The notes beneath the pieces were generated by a model that had not been told where the DNA came from, searched no databases, and worked only from the letters and a program-made list of their open reading frames with translations. Below are positions 1 through 7,547 of a stretch of 36,742 nucleotides of DNA, one piece after another. The first letter of the stretch is position 1, and each line of letters begins with the position of its first letter. The stretch comes from a virus. Both the position numbers and the translations under genes were made by a program. Where the stretch lies: positions 1 through 36,742 of the IMG/VR virus record IMGVR_UViG_3300021956_000030. The stretch is one strand, 5' to 3'.

Positions 1-13
1 GGTGTATGCGAAT
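1..13. repeat. Left copy of 13-bp terminal direct repeat (possible cos)
   Basis: The first 13 bases recur exactly as the last 13 bases of the window. The small terminase gene follows at once, as in cos phages. A dyad GCGA-A-TCGC at 8-16 straddles the inner edge. The repeat could be a filled-in cohesive end of about 13 nt, or only the overlap left by assembling a circular molecule. Confidence 0.6.
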
Positions 14-35
14 CGCGCCATCCCTCTAGCGTTAA

Positions 36-50
36 TGAGAATCATTCTCA
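36..50. promoter_or_regulatory. Fur-box-like perfect palindrome
   Basis: TGAGAATCATTCTCA is a perfect 7-1-7 inverted repeat. It matches the published Fur consensus TGATAATnATTATCA at all positions but one symmetrical pair. It lies about 100 bp before the small terminase gene. It may be a binding site for host FurA or for a phage protein, or part of the terminase-binding region. No binding is shown. Confidence 0.35.
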
Positions 51-70
51 AACGGGAACCAGCGTGAGAA

Positions 71-97
71 AAACGGCCATAGGATCCCCAGCCGTTT
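71..97. other. Stem-loop at left end (AAACGGC / GCCGTTT)
   Basis: Perfect 7-bp inverted repeat, arms 71-77 and 91-97, with a 13-nt spacer, between the genome end and the small terminase gene. In lambda-type genomes this stretch holds terminase-binding sites (cosB), so that is one reading. A transcriptional signal is another. No T-run follows. Confidence 0.35.
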
Positions 98-100
98 GAG

Positions 101-132
101 AGTTCAATAGTTCACTATGATTTTGGTGAACT
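101..132 (+). promoter_or_regulatory. Putative operator/promoter upstream of terminase genes
   Basis: AGTTCA occurs directly at 101-106 and 109-114 and inverted as TGAACT at 127-132. The inner pair forms a 7-bp dyad (109-115/126-132). Between the arms lies TATGAT at 116-121, a 5/6 match to a -10 hexamer; a start about 7 nt downstream would lie about 24 nt before the GTG at 152. The -35 match (TTGAGA, 96-101) is only 14 nt away, too close for a standard sigma-70 promoter. This is a repressible or activated late promoter candidate only. Confidence 0.35.
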
Positions 133-151
133 GTAAGAGCACGCAAAGCTA

Positions 152-694
152 GTGCTGGTCACGTTTAGCGAGTTTGCGTCGTTGAAAGGCTGCGCTAAGG
201 GGACCGTAACGGCAGCCACCAAAAGCCGCATTGCTGCTGCGGTGGTGGAGAAGGACGGCAAGCGGTGGCTTGATCGCGACCTGGCGCTGGAGCTGTGGAA
301 CCGAAACACCAAGGCGACCTACAACGCGAAGGTGAGCCAGCCGGATCCGATCGAGGCGCCGGCACCGCGGACGCCGGTGGAGTTGCGCCGTGCAATCGAG
401 GCGTTGCCGGATGACGCGATCCCTGAGCTGAATGAAAGCCGGGCACGGCGGGAGCACTATCAGGCGGAGCTGAGCAAGCTGCAGGTGGCGCAGCAACGGC
501 GCGAGCTGGTGCCGGCGGATGAGGTGAAGAAGGATGCCTTTCAGGTGGGCCGCAGCATCCGCGAGGCGCTGAGCAACCTGGCCGATCGGCTCAGCCACCA
601 GTTGGCGGGCGAGACTGACCCGGCGGTGATCCACCAGCTGCTGAGCGATGAGCACCGGGATGCGTTGCTGGCGCTGCAGGAGGTGGTGCAGTGA
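152..694 (+). CDS. terS: Terminase small subunit (Nu1-like)
   Basis: 180 aa, GTG start. It is the DNA-recognition subunit of the packaging motor, binding near cos and loading the large subunit. Residues about 1-55 read as a winged/helix-turn-helix DNA-binding domain (FSEFASLKGCAKGTVTAATK), as in lambda Nu1. The middle and C-terminal parts are charged and helix-rich, suited to oligomerisation and large-subunit contact. Its position as first gene from the left end, overlapping the large subunit by 4 bp (GTGA), matches the lambda Nu1-A order. The start lacks a clear Shine-Dalgarno sequence. The role is assigned from gene order and the N-terminal pattern; DNA-contact residues were not verified. 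Confidence 0.8.
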   Translation: MLVTFSEFASLKGCAKGTVTAATKSRIAAAVVEKDGKRWLDRDLALELWNRNTKATYNAKVSQPDPIEAPAPRTPVELRRAIEALPDDAIPELNESRARREHYQAELSKLQVAQQRRELVPADEVKKDAFQVGRSIREALSNLADRLSHQLAGETDPAVIHQLLSDEHRDALLALQEVVQ

Positions 695-2568
695 CCGTCT
701 GGCGCGCGGCATTCATGGACGGCCTGCGGCCGGAGCAGCCGCTGACGGTGAGCGAGTGGGCTGACAAGCACCGGCGGCTGAGCAGCAAAGCGAGCGCAGA
801 GCCAGGCCCGTGGCGCACCAACCGGACGCCGTACCTCAAAGAGCCAATGGACTGCCTGAGCACCACCAGCACGGTGCAGCGGGTGGTGATGATGTTCGCG
901 GCGCAGACCGGCAAGACCGAATGCGGCAGCAATTGGCTTGGCTACGTGATCGCGCACGCGCCGGGGCCGATGCTGCTGGTGCAGCCAACGGTGGAGATGG
1001 CGAAGCGGCTGAGCAAGCAGCGGCTTGAGAGTCTGATCAGCGAGACGCCATGCCTGAGCGAGCGCATCGCTCCGAGCCGCAGCCGGGACAGCGGCAACAC
1101 GATGTTCAGCAAGGAGTTTGCCGGCGGCATGATGCTGCTGACCGGAAGTAACAGCGCGGTGGGGCTGCGCTCGACACCGTGCCGGTACATCTTCTGCGAT
1201 GAAATCGACGCCTTCCCTGCTGACGTGGACGGTGAAGGCGACCCGGTGAGCCTGGCGGAGAAGCGGGCGACGACGTTCGCGCGGCGGAAGATCCTGCTCA
1301 CCAGCACGCCGACGGTGAAGGACTTCAGCCGGATCGAGGCGGAGTATGAGCGGAGCGATCAGCGGCGGTTCTATGTGCCGTGCCCCTGCTGCGATGCGAT
1401 GCAGTGGCTGAAGTGGCCGCAGCTGAAGTGGGAGAAGAACGACCCGGCCACCGCGTCGTATGAGTGCGAGGTGTGCCGTGAGCGGTTCGCTGAGATCCAC
1501 AAGCCGGCGATGCTGCGGCGCGGTGAGTGGCGCGCAACGGCACCAAGCGACGGCAAGACCGCAGGGTTCCAGCTGTCGGGTCTCTACAGCCCGCTCGGTT
1601 GGCTGAGCTGGGCAGACATGGTGGACGACTTCCTCAGGGCAAAGACCGACGCGCCGATGCTGAAGTCGTTCGTGAACACGCGGCTGGCCGAGACTTGGGA
1701 GGAAGACTTCGCCAGCAAGGTGAGCGCAGATGTGCTGCTGGAGCGGTGCGAGCCGTACAAGGCGGGCGTGTTGCCTGATGGTGCGCTGGCCGTCACGATC
1801 GGCGTTGACGTGCAGGGCGGCGGCGGCTCGGCCGGTGACCGGCTGGCGGTGAGCGTGTGGGCCTGGGGCCGCGATGAAGAAGGCTGGCTGATTGACCACC
1901 AAGAGATCCACGGTGACCCGTGCCGGCCTGAGGTGTGGAAGCAGCTGGACTTGCTGGTACTGCACGACTGGGAGCACGTGAGCGGCGGCAAGCTGCGCGC
2001 GGATGTGGTGGCGATCGACTCCGGCGGCCATGCGACGGCGGAGGTGTACCAGTACGCACGCGAGCGCGCTGGTGCTGGTGTGATTGCGATCAAGGGTCAG
2101 AGTCAGCGGGGCAAGCCGCCGATCGGCAAGGCCAGCAAGGTGGACATCAACGCGCAGGGCCGGACACTGAAGCGCGGCGCGGCCGTGTTCCCGGTGGGTG
2201 GTGACACGGTGAAGACCACGCTGTTCGGGCGGCTGAAGCACAATGAGCGCGGCCCGGGCTACCTGCACTTCCATGCGCAGACCGGCGCGGAGTATTTCGA
2301 GCAGCTGACGGCGGAGAAGCAGGCGCTGCGGTACGTGAAGGGTTTCCCGGTGCGCGAGTGGGTGAAGAAACCCAGCGCGCGGAATGAGGCGCTCGACTGC
2401 CTGGTCTACGCATACGCGGCGGTACATCGCCTCTATCAGCGGTACGACCGGAGAACGATCTGGGATCAGCTGGAAAAGCGCCTGCAGAATGGAAGTGCTG
2501 AGCCACGCAAGCCGCGCCTAAGATCGGAAGGAGCCGGCCAGCGTTCGGCATTCATCAACAACTGGTGA
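691..2568 (+). CDS. terL: Terminase large subunit (lambda GpA-like)
   Basis: 625 aa, close to lambda GpA (about 640 aa). This is the packaging ATPase and cos endonuclease. Visible features are a deviant Walker A AAQTGKTE (70-77), Walker B YIFCDEID (166-173), the LLTSTPT coupling motif (about 202-208), a CPCC...CEVC cysteine cluster (231-262) likely binding zinc, and the start of the RNase-H-like nuclease domain with Asp373 in GVDVQGG. The N-terminal motif PLTVSEWADKHR is typical of the GpA family. The GTG start overlaps terS by 4 bp, so the two are translationally coupled. The C-terminal end overlaps the next gene by 4 bp. I am confident of the family; it points to cos rather than headful packaging. 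Confidence 0.95.
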   Translation: MTVWRAAFMDGLRPEQPLTVSEWADKHRRLSSKASAEPGPWRTNRTPYLKEPMDCLSTTSTVQRVVMMFAAQTGKTECGSNWLGYVIAHAPGPMLLVQPTVEMAKRLSKQRLESLISETPCLSERIAPSRSRDSGNTMFSKEFAGGMMLLTGSNSAVGLRSTPCRYIFCDEIDAFPADVDGEGDPVSLAEKRATTFARRKILLTSTPTVKDFSRIEAEYERSDQRRFYVPCPCCDAMQWLKWPQLKWEKNDPATASYECEVCRERFAEIHKPAMLRRGEWRATAPSDGKTAGFQLSGLYSPLGWLSWADMVDDFLRAKTDAPMLKSFVNTRLAETWEEDFASKVSADVLLERCEPYKAGVLPDGALAVTIGVDVQGGGGSAGDRLAVSVWAWGRDEEGWLIDHQEIHGDPCRPEVWKQLDLLVLHDWEHVSGGKLRADVVAIDSGGHATAEVYQYARERAGAGVIAIKGQSQRGKPPIGKASKVDINAQGRTLKRGAAVFPVGGDTVKTTLFGRLKHNERGPGYLHFHAQTGAEYFEQLTAEKQALRYVKGFPVREWVKKPSARNEALDCLVYAYAAVHRLYQRYDRRTIWDQLEKRLQNGSAEPRKPRLRSEGAGQRSAFINNW

Positions 2569-3149
2569 GGCCAGTGAACTTCCCTGCGCGGATAACAGAG
2601 GGCGATACCGTCAGGTGGCGCGATGTGGCCAGCGCCGACACGCTGGGCAATCCGATCAGCAGCTCCGCAGGCTGGACGCTGACCTACTACTTCCGCTTCA
2701 ACCGCAACAACCACGGCGCCACCGCTACCGGCACGGCCTACGGCACCGGCTGGGAGTTCAGCCTGACGGCCGCAACGACCGAGGGCTTCCACGCAGACGA
2801 CACGGGTTATTGGCAGGCGGTCGCCACCAAAGCGGGCGAGACCGTGACGCTGGGCGCCGGCCAATTCGAGATCGACGCCAATCTGGCGTACACCGGCACC
2901 CCGGCAGCATTCGACAATCGCAGCCAGGCACAGAAGGATCTGGAGGCGGTGCAATCCGCGATCCGCTCGATGATCTCCGGCGGTGCGGTGGCTGAGTACA
3001 GCATCGGCAACCGGCGCCTGAAGAAGATGGACATGGCCGATCTGCTGGCGCTGGAATCTACGCTGAAGGCCAGCGTGAAGCGCGAACAAGCCGCGCAGCT
3101 GATGGCCAATGGCCTCGGCAATCCTCACAACCTCTTTGTGCGCTTCTGA
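2565..3149 (+). CDS. gpW-like head-tail joining protein with extra N-terminal domain
   Basis: 194 aa, GTG start overlapping the terminase stop; a second GTG lies at 2574. The C-terminal 75 residues or so (from SQAQKDLEAVQSAIRSMISG) resemble lambda gpW (68 aa): a helix, a short hairpin with VAEYSIGNRRLK, then MADLLALESTL and a second helix. gpW stabilises the packaged head. Order terL-W-portal is the lambda order. Residues about 1-115 are an added beta-rich domain (TEGDTVRWRD..., YYFRFNRNN, GYWQAV) that reads as an immunoglobulin-like sandwich, possibly capsid-decorating. The ATGG/TGATGG junction couples it to the portal. The W assignment is moderately sure; the function of the N-terminal domain is inference. 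Confidence 0.6.
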   Translation: MRPVNFPARITEGDTVRWRDVASADTLGNPISSSAGWTLTYYFRFNRNNHGATATGTAYGTGWEFSLTAATTEGFHADDTGYWQAVATKAGETVTLGAGQFEIDANLAYTGTPAAFDNRSQAQKDLEAVQSAIRSMISGGAVAEYSIGNRRLKKMDMADLLALESTLKASVKREQAAQLMANGLGNPHNLFVRF

Positions 3150-4771
3150 TGGGCATCCGATCCTCAATCCTCGGCTGGCTGCAACGTGGCACACAGCCGA
3201 TGCCAGCACCCCGGCGGCGGATGTATCAGGGTGCCATGGTTGGCCGCCTGACCAGCGACTGGGTGACGGGTGGCACCAGCGCCGACGCTGAGATCAAGGG
3301 GAGCTTGCCCCGACTGCGCAACCGATCACGCCAACTGGTGCGGGACAACGACTACGCACGGCAGGCGATCCGCGCGGTGAAGAACAACGTGATTGGCACC
3401 GGCATCAAGATGCAGGCGCAGGTGCGGATGGTCCGCGGTGCCGGTCGGCTGGATCAGACGGTCAACGACGCGATTGAGACTGCATGGACCATTTGGAGCA
3501 AGAAACAGTATTGCCACACCGGCGGCCGGCTGAGCTGGCACGATCTGGAGCGGCTGGTCATCGGCTCGATGGCCGAGTCGGGTGAGGTGTTCATCCGCAA
3601 GGTGCGGCAGCCGTTTGGCGGCAGCAAGGTGCCGTTCGCGCTGGAGGTGATCGAGTCGGATCTGCTGGACGACAGCTACACCGGTTCGAGCACGATCGAC
3701 GGCAACGAGTGGCGGATGGGCGTGGAGTGCGACCGCTGGGGCCGGCCGGTGCAGTATGCGTTCCTGCGGAAGCACCCCGGCGATGCGCCGTTTCAGGGAC
3801 AGCCCGGCGATCGCCACAAGCTGATTCCTGCCTCCGAGATCATCCATCTGTACCTGATGGACCGGCCGGGTCAGACGCGCGGCGTGCCGTGGCTGGCCAC
3901 TGCGATTCAGCGGCTGCACCACCTTCAGGGCTATGAGGAGGCGGAGGTGGTCCGCGCGCGGGCATCGAGCGCGCTGATGGGATTCATCGAGAGCCCCGAG
4001 GGCGAGCTGTTCGGCGATGAGGTGATGGACGGCGACCGGGTGAGCAACTTCGAGCCTGGCGTGTTCAAGTACCTGGCACCTGGTGAGAAGGTGACGGTGC
4101 CTGCGCTCGATGCGCCTGACGGTCAGTTCGAGCCGTTCCTCAGGGCGATGCTCCGGGCGTTGGCGGCCGGGCTTGGCTGCAGCTACGAGAGCGTGAGCCG
4201 CGACTTCAGCCAGACCAACTACAGCAGCAGCCGGTTGAGCCTGCTTGAGGACCGCGACCACTGGCGCGCGCTGCAGCAGTACCTGATCGAGAACTTCCAC
4301 CAGCCTGTCTTTGAGGCATGGCTGGAGATGGCGGTGCTTGGCGGTGCGATCGGGCTGCCGTTCTACGAGACCGACCCCGAGCGTTACCGGGCGATCCGCT
4401 GGATGCCACGCGGTTGGGCCTGGGTGGATCCGGCCAAGGAAGTGCAGGCGTACAAGGACGCGGTGCGCTGCGGCTTCAAAACTCAGGCTGATGTGGTGGC
4501 CGAGCAAGGCGGCGACCTTGAGGAGCTGATCCTCCAGCTTGAGCGCGAGCGCGAGCTGGCGGAGCAGCATGGCCTGGTCTTCGACATTGATCCTGGGAAG
4601 GTCAGCAACGCCGGCCTGACGCAGGCGCGACCAGCTGGTTCAATCATTCCTCAGGATCCTTTTATGCCTGAAGACACCATGGCCGAGCAGTCGGATCCGG
4701 CCAGTGATCCAGACTCAACCGACGATAATGGCGAAGACAACACCGAGGGCACCGATGGACCTATCGCGTGA
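3149..4771 (+). CDS. Portal protein (lambda family)
   Basis: 540 aa, the usual size for the lambda gpB portal family. It forms the dodecameric ring at the capsid vertex through which DNA enters and leaves. Family features: RLRNRSRQLVRDNDYARQAIRAVKNNVIGTGI near residues 52-85, LVIGSMAESGEVFIRK (about 132-147), and a central region around LYLMDRPGQTRGVPWLATA. The C-terminal 45 residues are acidic and low-complexity (DPASDPDSTDDNGEDNTEG), which may face the capsid lumen or scaffold. The start overlaps the gpW-like stop. The 3' end overlaps the protease-capsid gene by 17 bp. No anomalies seen. Confidence 0.93.
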   Translation: MGIRSSILGWLQRGTQPMPAPRRRMYQGAMVGRLTSDWVTGGTSADAEIKGSLPRLRNRSRQLVRDNDYARQAIRAVKNNVIGTGIKMQAQVRMVRGAGRLDQTVNDAIETAWTIWSKKQYCHTGGRLSWHDLERLVIGSMAESGEVFIRKVRQPFGGSKVPFALEVIESDLLDDSYTGSSTIDGNEWRMGVECDRWGRPVQYAFLRKHPGDAPFQGQPGDRHKLIPASEIIHLYLMDRPGQTRGVPWLATAIQRLHHLQGYEEAEVVRARASSALMGFIESPEGELFGDEVMDGDRVSNFEPGVFKYLAPGEKVTVPALDAPDGQFEPFLRAMLRALAAGLGCSYESVSRDFSQTNYSSSRLSLLEDRDHWRALQQYLIENFHQPVFEAWLEMAVLGGAIGLPFYETDPERYRAIRWMPRGWAWVDPAKEVQAYKDAVRCGFKTQADVVAEQGGDLEELILQLERERELAEQHGLVFDIDPGKVSNAGLTQARPAGSIIPQDPFMPEDTMAEQSDPASDPDSTDDNGEDNTEGTDGPIA

Positions 4772-6641
4772 TCTTGAAGGGCAGCTTCTGAAGCGCGCCG
4801 CTGCAGCTGACTTTCAGGTCGGCGAAGACGAGCGCACCATTGAGTTTCCGTTCAGTTCTGAGTTTCCTGTTGCCCGATATTTCGGCAACGAGATCCTGGA
4901 CCATACCCGCGAAGCCGTGGATCTTGCGCGGCTGAATGATGGCGCACCCCTGCTCTTCAATCACGATCCCGGAAAGGTGGTGGGCGTGGTTGAGCGTGCC
5001 TGGATCGATGGCCAGAAGAAACGCGGCTACGTGGCCGTCAAGTTCAGCCGCAACGCCTTTGCTCAGGAAGTCCTGGCGGATGTCAAGGACGGCGTGCTCC
5101 GCAACGTTTCAGTCGGCTATCAGATCGCCGACATGGAGCAGCGCGGTGAAGATTTCGTGGCGACTCGCTGGAGCCCCTACGAAGTGAGTGTGGTTAGCAT
5201 ACCCGCAGACCCAACGGTCGGCGTCGGGCGTGCTCTCGACGCTCAACCTGCGGCCACCGCCGCATCAACAACCCCCCAACCAGAACCAGAGGTTCCGATG
5301 GAAAACACCCCTGACATTTCAGCGGTGCGGGCTGAAGCGGCTGCTGAGGCTGCTAAGGCTGAGCGCTCCCGCATTGCCGGCATCACTGCCCTGACCGAGA
5401 AGCACGGCATGGTTGACCTTGGTCGCCAGCTGATCGACGGTGGCCGCAGCCTCGATGAGGCTCGCGCTGCTGTCCTCGACAAGCTGGGCATCAAGCCTGT
5501 CGAAACCGTTGCCCCCGTTGAGATGGCCGCCCAAGAGCGCGCCAGCTACAGCATCACCGCCGGCATCCGCGCGATGCTGACCGGCGACTGGTCCAGCCGT
5601 GAAGCTGGCTTGGTGCGTGATCTCTCCCGCGAAGTGGAGAAGTCCGGCGTTGCCAAGACCACCGAGCGTTCCTTCTTCGTGCCTTTCTCGGCACTGAATC
5701 AGCGCGCCACCTACGTGACCTCTGGCGCCACCACCGGTGGCAACTTGGTCGCAACTGACCTGATGGCCCAGGACTTCATCGAATTCCTGCGCAACAACGC
5801 CGTGATGCTGCAGCTGGGCGTCCGCACGATGCCCGGCCTGGTTGGCAACACGGCGATCCCCCGCCGCTCCGGTGTGGCTTCGACCTACTACCTGAGCACC
5901 CAGACAACCGCCATCACCCAGTCGGAGTCCACCTTTGATCAGGTGACCCTGGCGCCCAAGAACTTGGCAGCCCTGTCGAAGTACAGCCGCCAGACCCTGC
6001 TGCAGGGCACCCCTGGCATTGAGGAACTGGTCCGTCGTGATCTCACCGATGGCATCAACCTTGCCATCGACCTTGGCATCCTCAACGGCTCCGGTTCCTC
6101 CGGTCAGCCCACCGGCATCCTGCAGACCTCCGGCATCGGCTCGGTGGCCATGGGTACCAACGGTGGCGCGATCACCATGGAGAAGGTGGTCGATCTGGAA
6201 GCTGCGGTGATGAACGTTAACGGCGCCGTCAACCCCGGCAACGTGGCCTACCTCACCAACTACAAGGTGTTGGCTGCTCTCAAGAAGCTGCGCGCTGGCG
6301 GTTCCACCACCGGCGACGGTCCCTTCCTGTTCAACACCGATGGCGCCACCCTTGGCCGTGGTCCTACCCCCGGCACGCTGAACGGCTACCCTCTCGCCCC
6401 CACCAACCAGGTGCCTAGCAACCTGACCAAGGGCAGCAGCTCCGGCGTTTGCTCGGCTCTGCTGATGGGTGACTTCAGCCAGGCGATCGTCGGTTTCTGG
6501 GGCAACGGCCTGGAAATCACCGTCGGCGAAGATCAGGACGACTTCAGCAAGGCTCTGACCAGCGTCCGCGGCATCGTCACCTATGACGTGGCCGTGCGCG
6601 ATCCGAAGAGCTTCGCTGCCATCCTGGACATCACCACCTGA
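4755..6641 (+). CDS. Prohead protease-major capsid protein fusion (HK97 fold)
   Basis: 628 aa from ATG 4755, which has GAGGG 6 nt upstream. Residues about 15-165 form an HK97-type prohead protease: catalytic His70 in LLFNHDPGK, Ser119 in LRNVSVGY, then the SPYEVSVVSIPADP signature at 140-153. A Pro/Ala/Glu linker (about 165-181) leads to a major capsid protein: an Ala/Glu-rich scaffold-like segment (about 182-245) and the HK97 capsid domain, with TSGATTGGNLVATDL, GILNGSGSSGQPTGIL and a C-terminal GIVTYDVAVRDPKSFA. The protease presumably cleaves itself and the scaffold segment during maturation. Phages usually encode these as separate genes, though fusions are known. An internal ribosome-binding site and ATG at codon 182 could also give capsid protein alone. 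Confidence 0.9.
   Translation: MDLSRDLEGQLLKRAAAADFQVGEDERTIEFPFSSEFPVARYFGNEILDHTREAVDLARLNDGAPLLFNHDPGKVVGVVERAWIDGQKKRGYVAVKFSRNAFAQEVLADVKDGVLRNVSVGYQIADMEQRGEDFVATRWSPYEVSVVSIPADPTVGVGRALDAQPAATAASTTPQPEPEVPMENTPDISAVRAEAAAEAAKAERSRIAGITALTEKHGMVDLGRQLIDGGRSLDEARAAVLDKLGIKPVETVAPVEMAAQERASYSITAGIRAMLTGDWSSREAGLVRDLSREVEKSGVAKTTERSFFVPFSALNQRATYVTSGATTGGNLVATDLMAQDFIEFLRNNAVMLQLGVRTMPGLVGNTAIPRRSGVASTYYLSTQTTAITQSESTFDQVTLAPKNLAALSKYSRQTLLQGTPGIEELVRRDLTDGINLAIDLGILNGSGSSGQPTGILQTSGIGSVAMGTNGGAITMEKVVDLEAAVMNVNGAVNPGNVAYLTNYKVLAALKKLRAGGSTTGDGPFLFNTDGATLGRGPTPGTLNGYPLAPTNQVPSNLTKGSSSGVCSALLMGDFSQAIVGFWGNGLEITVGEDQDDFSKALTSVRGIVTYDVAVRDPKSFAAILDITT
5288..5300 (+). promoter_or_regulatory. 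Internal ribosome-binding site and start inside the fusion gene
   Basis: AGAGG at 5288-5292 lies 5 nt before an in-frame ATG at 5298-5300 (codon 182), exactly at the linker between the protease and capsid parts. Initiation here would give a 447-aa scaffold-plus-capsid protein free of protease. Many neighbouring genes lack so good a site. Confidence 0.55.
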
Positions 6642-6648
6642 TAGGAGC

Positions 6649-6673
6649 TGGGGCGGGCAACCGCCCCACTTTT
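6649..6673 (+). terminator. Stem-loop with T-tract after the capsid gene
   Basis: An 8-bp perfect stem (6649-6656/6661-6668, TGGGGCGG with CCGCCCCA) closes a GCAA tetraloop and is followed by CTTTT. This reads as an intrinsic terminator or attenuator that would make capsid transcripts exceed downstream ones. It sits between an AGGAG (6644-6648) and the next ATG at 6678, so it might also shape translation of that gene. Confidence 0.65.
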
Positions 6674-6677
6674 CCCC

Positions 6678-6857
6678 ATGAAGGTTTTGATCATCACAGA
6701 CTGCGCAGCACGGGGCGAATACCTCGCAGCTGGCACAGTCCACGAATTGGCAGCGGATGTGGCTGCCGAGCTGCTGCGCATTGGTCGCGCTGTTACAGCG
6801 CCGGCCGAGGAACCCAAGCCACGTGCCCGCAAGGTGAAGACCGATGGCGATCAGTGA
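6678..6857 (+). CDS. Small head-region protein
   Basis: 59 aa. The N-terminal pattern MKVLIITDCAARGEYLAAGTVHEL...AAELLRIGRA matches a widespread kind of small phage protein found just after capsid genes: a beta-strand, a (G/A)xxxxAG turn and a short helix. The C-terminus is Lys/Arg/Pro-rich. It overlaps the next gene by 14 bp in another frame. Its place between the capsid and head-completion genes suggests a minor head or capsid-associated role like lambda FI, but there is no direct sign of this. Its initiation may be affected by the hairpin immediately upstream. Confidence 0.65.
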   Translation: MKVLIITDCAARGEYLAAGTVHELAADVAAELLRIGRAVTAPAEEPKPRARKVKTDGDQ

Positions 6858-7122
6858 AGACCTGACGGTGTTCCTGAACGATTTTGGCGTCAGCTGCACG
6901 GCTGGCGCTGTTTCGGCATTGGGCATTCTCGACATGCCGTCGCAAGTGCTGGCCGGCGATATGGTGTTGAGCACCGACTACATGCTCACTGCTCGGTTCG
7001 CGGATTTTGGTGGCCTGCAATACGGCGACCCGATCACCGTGGCCGGCGTGAATTATCAGGTGCGCGAGACCCGTCAGATTGATGACGGCGCCTTTGTTGA
7101 GATCGGATTGCAGAAGACATGA
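6844..7122 (+). CDS. Head-tail attachment protein (lambda FII-like)
   Basis: 92 aa, against 117 aa in lambda gpFII. Such proteins sit below the portal and provide the docking surface for the tail. The sequence has an N-terminal helix (SEDLTVFLNDFG), then a series of beta-strands ending in DPITVAGVNYQVRETRQIDDGAFVEIGL, the usual C-terminal strand pair of this family, in which a ligand-like ...V.G..Y.V......DDG...I.L pattern is common. It lies between the small head protein and the tail terminator, as expected. The ATGA overlap with the next gene indicates coupled translation. Confidence 0.7.
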   Translation: MAISEDLTVFLNDFGVSCTAGAVSALGILDMPSQVLAGDMVLSTDYMLTARFADFGGLQYGDPITVAGVNYQVRETRQIDDGAFVEIGLQKT

Positions 7123-7547
7123 CGACACGGCGCGAGACAATCCTGGCTGCTGTTCGCACGGCATTGACCGGAACCACCGGCGTCGGCTCGCGGATCTATC
7201 GCAGTAGGGTGGAGCCGATGGCACGGGCTGAGAGTCCGGCGATCGTGGTCGAGCCGGTGAGCGACACCGCTCAACAGAACACCAGCTTGCCGACGCTCGA
7301 CTGGAGCCTCACGGTGCGGGTGGCGGTGATCGTGCGTGGCGCCATCCCGGACCAGATTGCGGACCCGGTGGTTGAGAGCTTGCACGCCAAGCTGATGGCC
7401 GATCTCACGCTGGGTGGTGTGGCGATCGACGTGCAGCCGCAGAGCGTGAACTTTGAAATGGTGGAAGCTGATCAGCCAGCTGGTGTCATCAGCTGCGACT
7501 TCCTGATCCGCTACCGCACCAGTGTGACTAATCTGGCAACAGCATGA
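7119..7547 (+). CDS. Tail terminator protein (gpU/gpZ-like)
   Basis: 142 aa. It starts with an amphipathic helix (RRETILAAVRTALTG), followed by IYRSRVEPMARAESPAIVVEPVSD and alternating strands (WSLTVRVAVIVRG), with a helix QIADPVVESLHAKLMAD. This alpha/beta arrangement is typical of the minor tail proteins that cap the tail tube and fix its length. Position just before the tail tube gene fits. Start chosen from the ATGA overlap with the attachment protein. gpU-like and gpZ-like functions cannot be told apart from sequence alone. Confidence 0.7.
   Translation: MTTRRETILAAVRTALTGTTGVGSRIYRSRVEPMARAESPAIVVEPVSDTAQQNTSLPTLDWSLTVRVAVIVRGAIPDQIADPVVESLHAKLMADLTLGGVAIDVQPQSVNFEMVEADQPAGVISCDFLIRYRTSVTNLATA

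Noticed and set aside
541-2427. 628-codon open frame on the - strand
   Set aside because: It is antisense to the terminase large subunit, Arg/His/Leu-rich with no motif, as expected from high G+C codon bias.
3326-4570. 414-codon open frame on the - strand
   Set aside because: Antisense to the portal gene, with biased composition and no motif.
5319-6974. 551-codon open frame on the - strand
   Set aside because: Antisense to the capsid gene. Gly/His/Val-rich, no recognisable domain; a shadow of the true gene.
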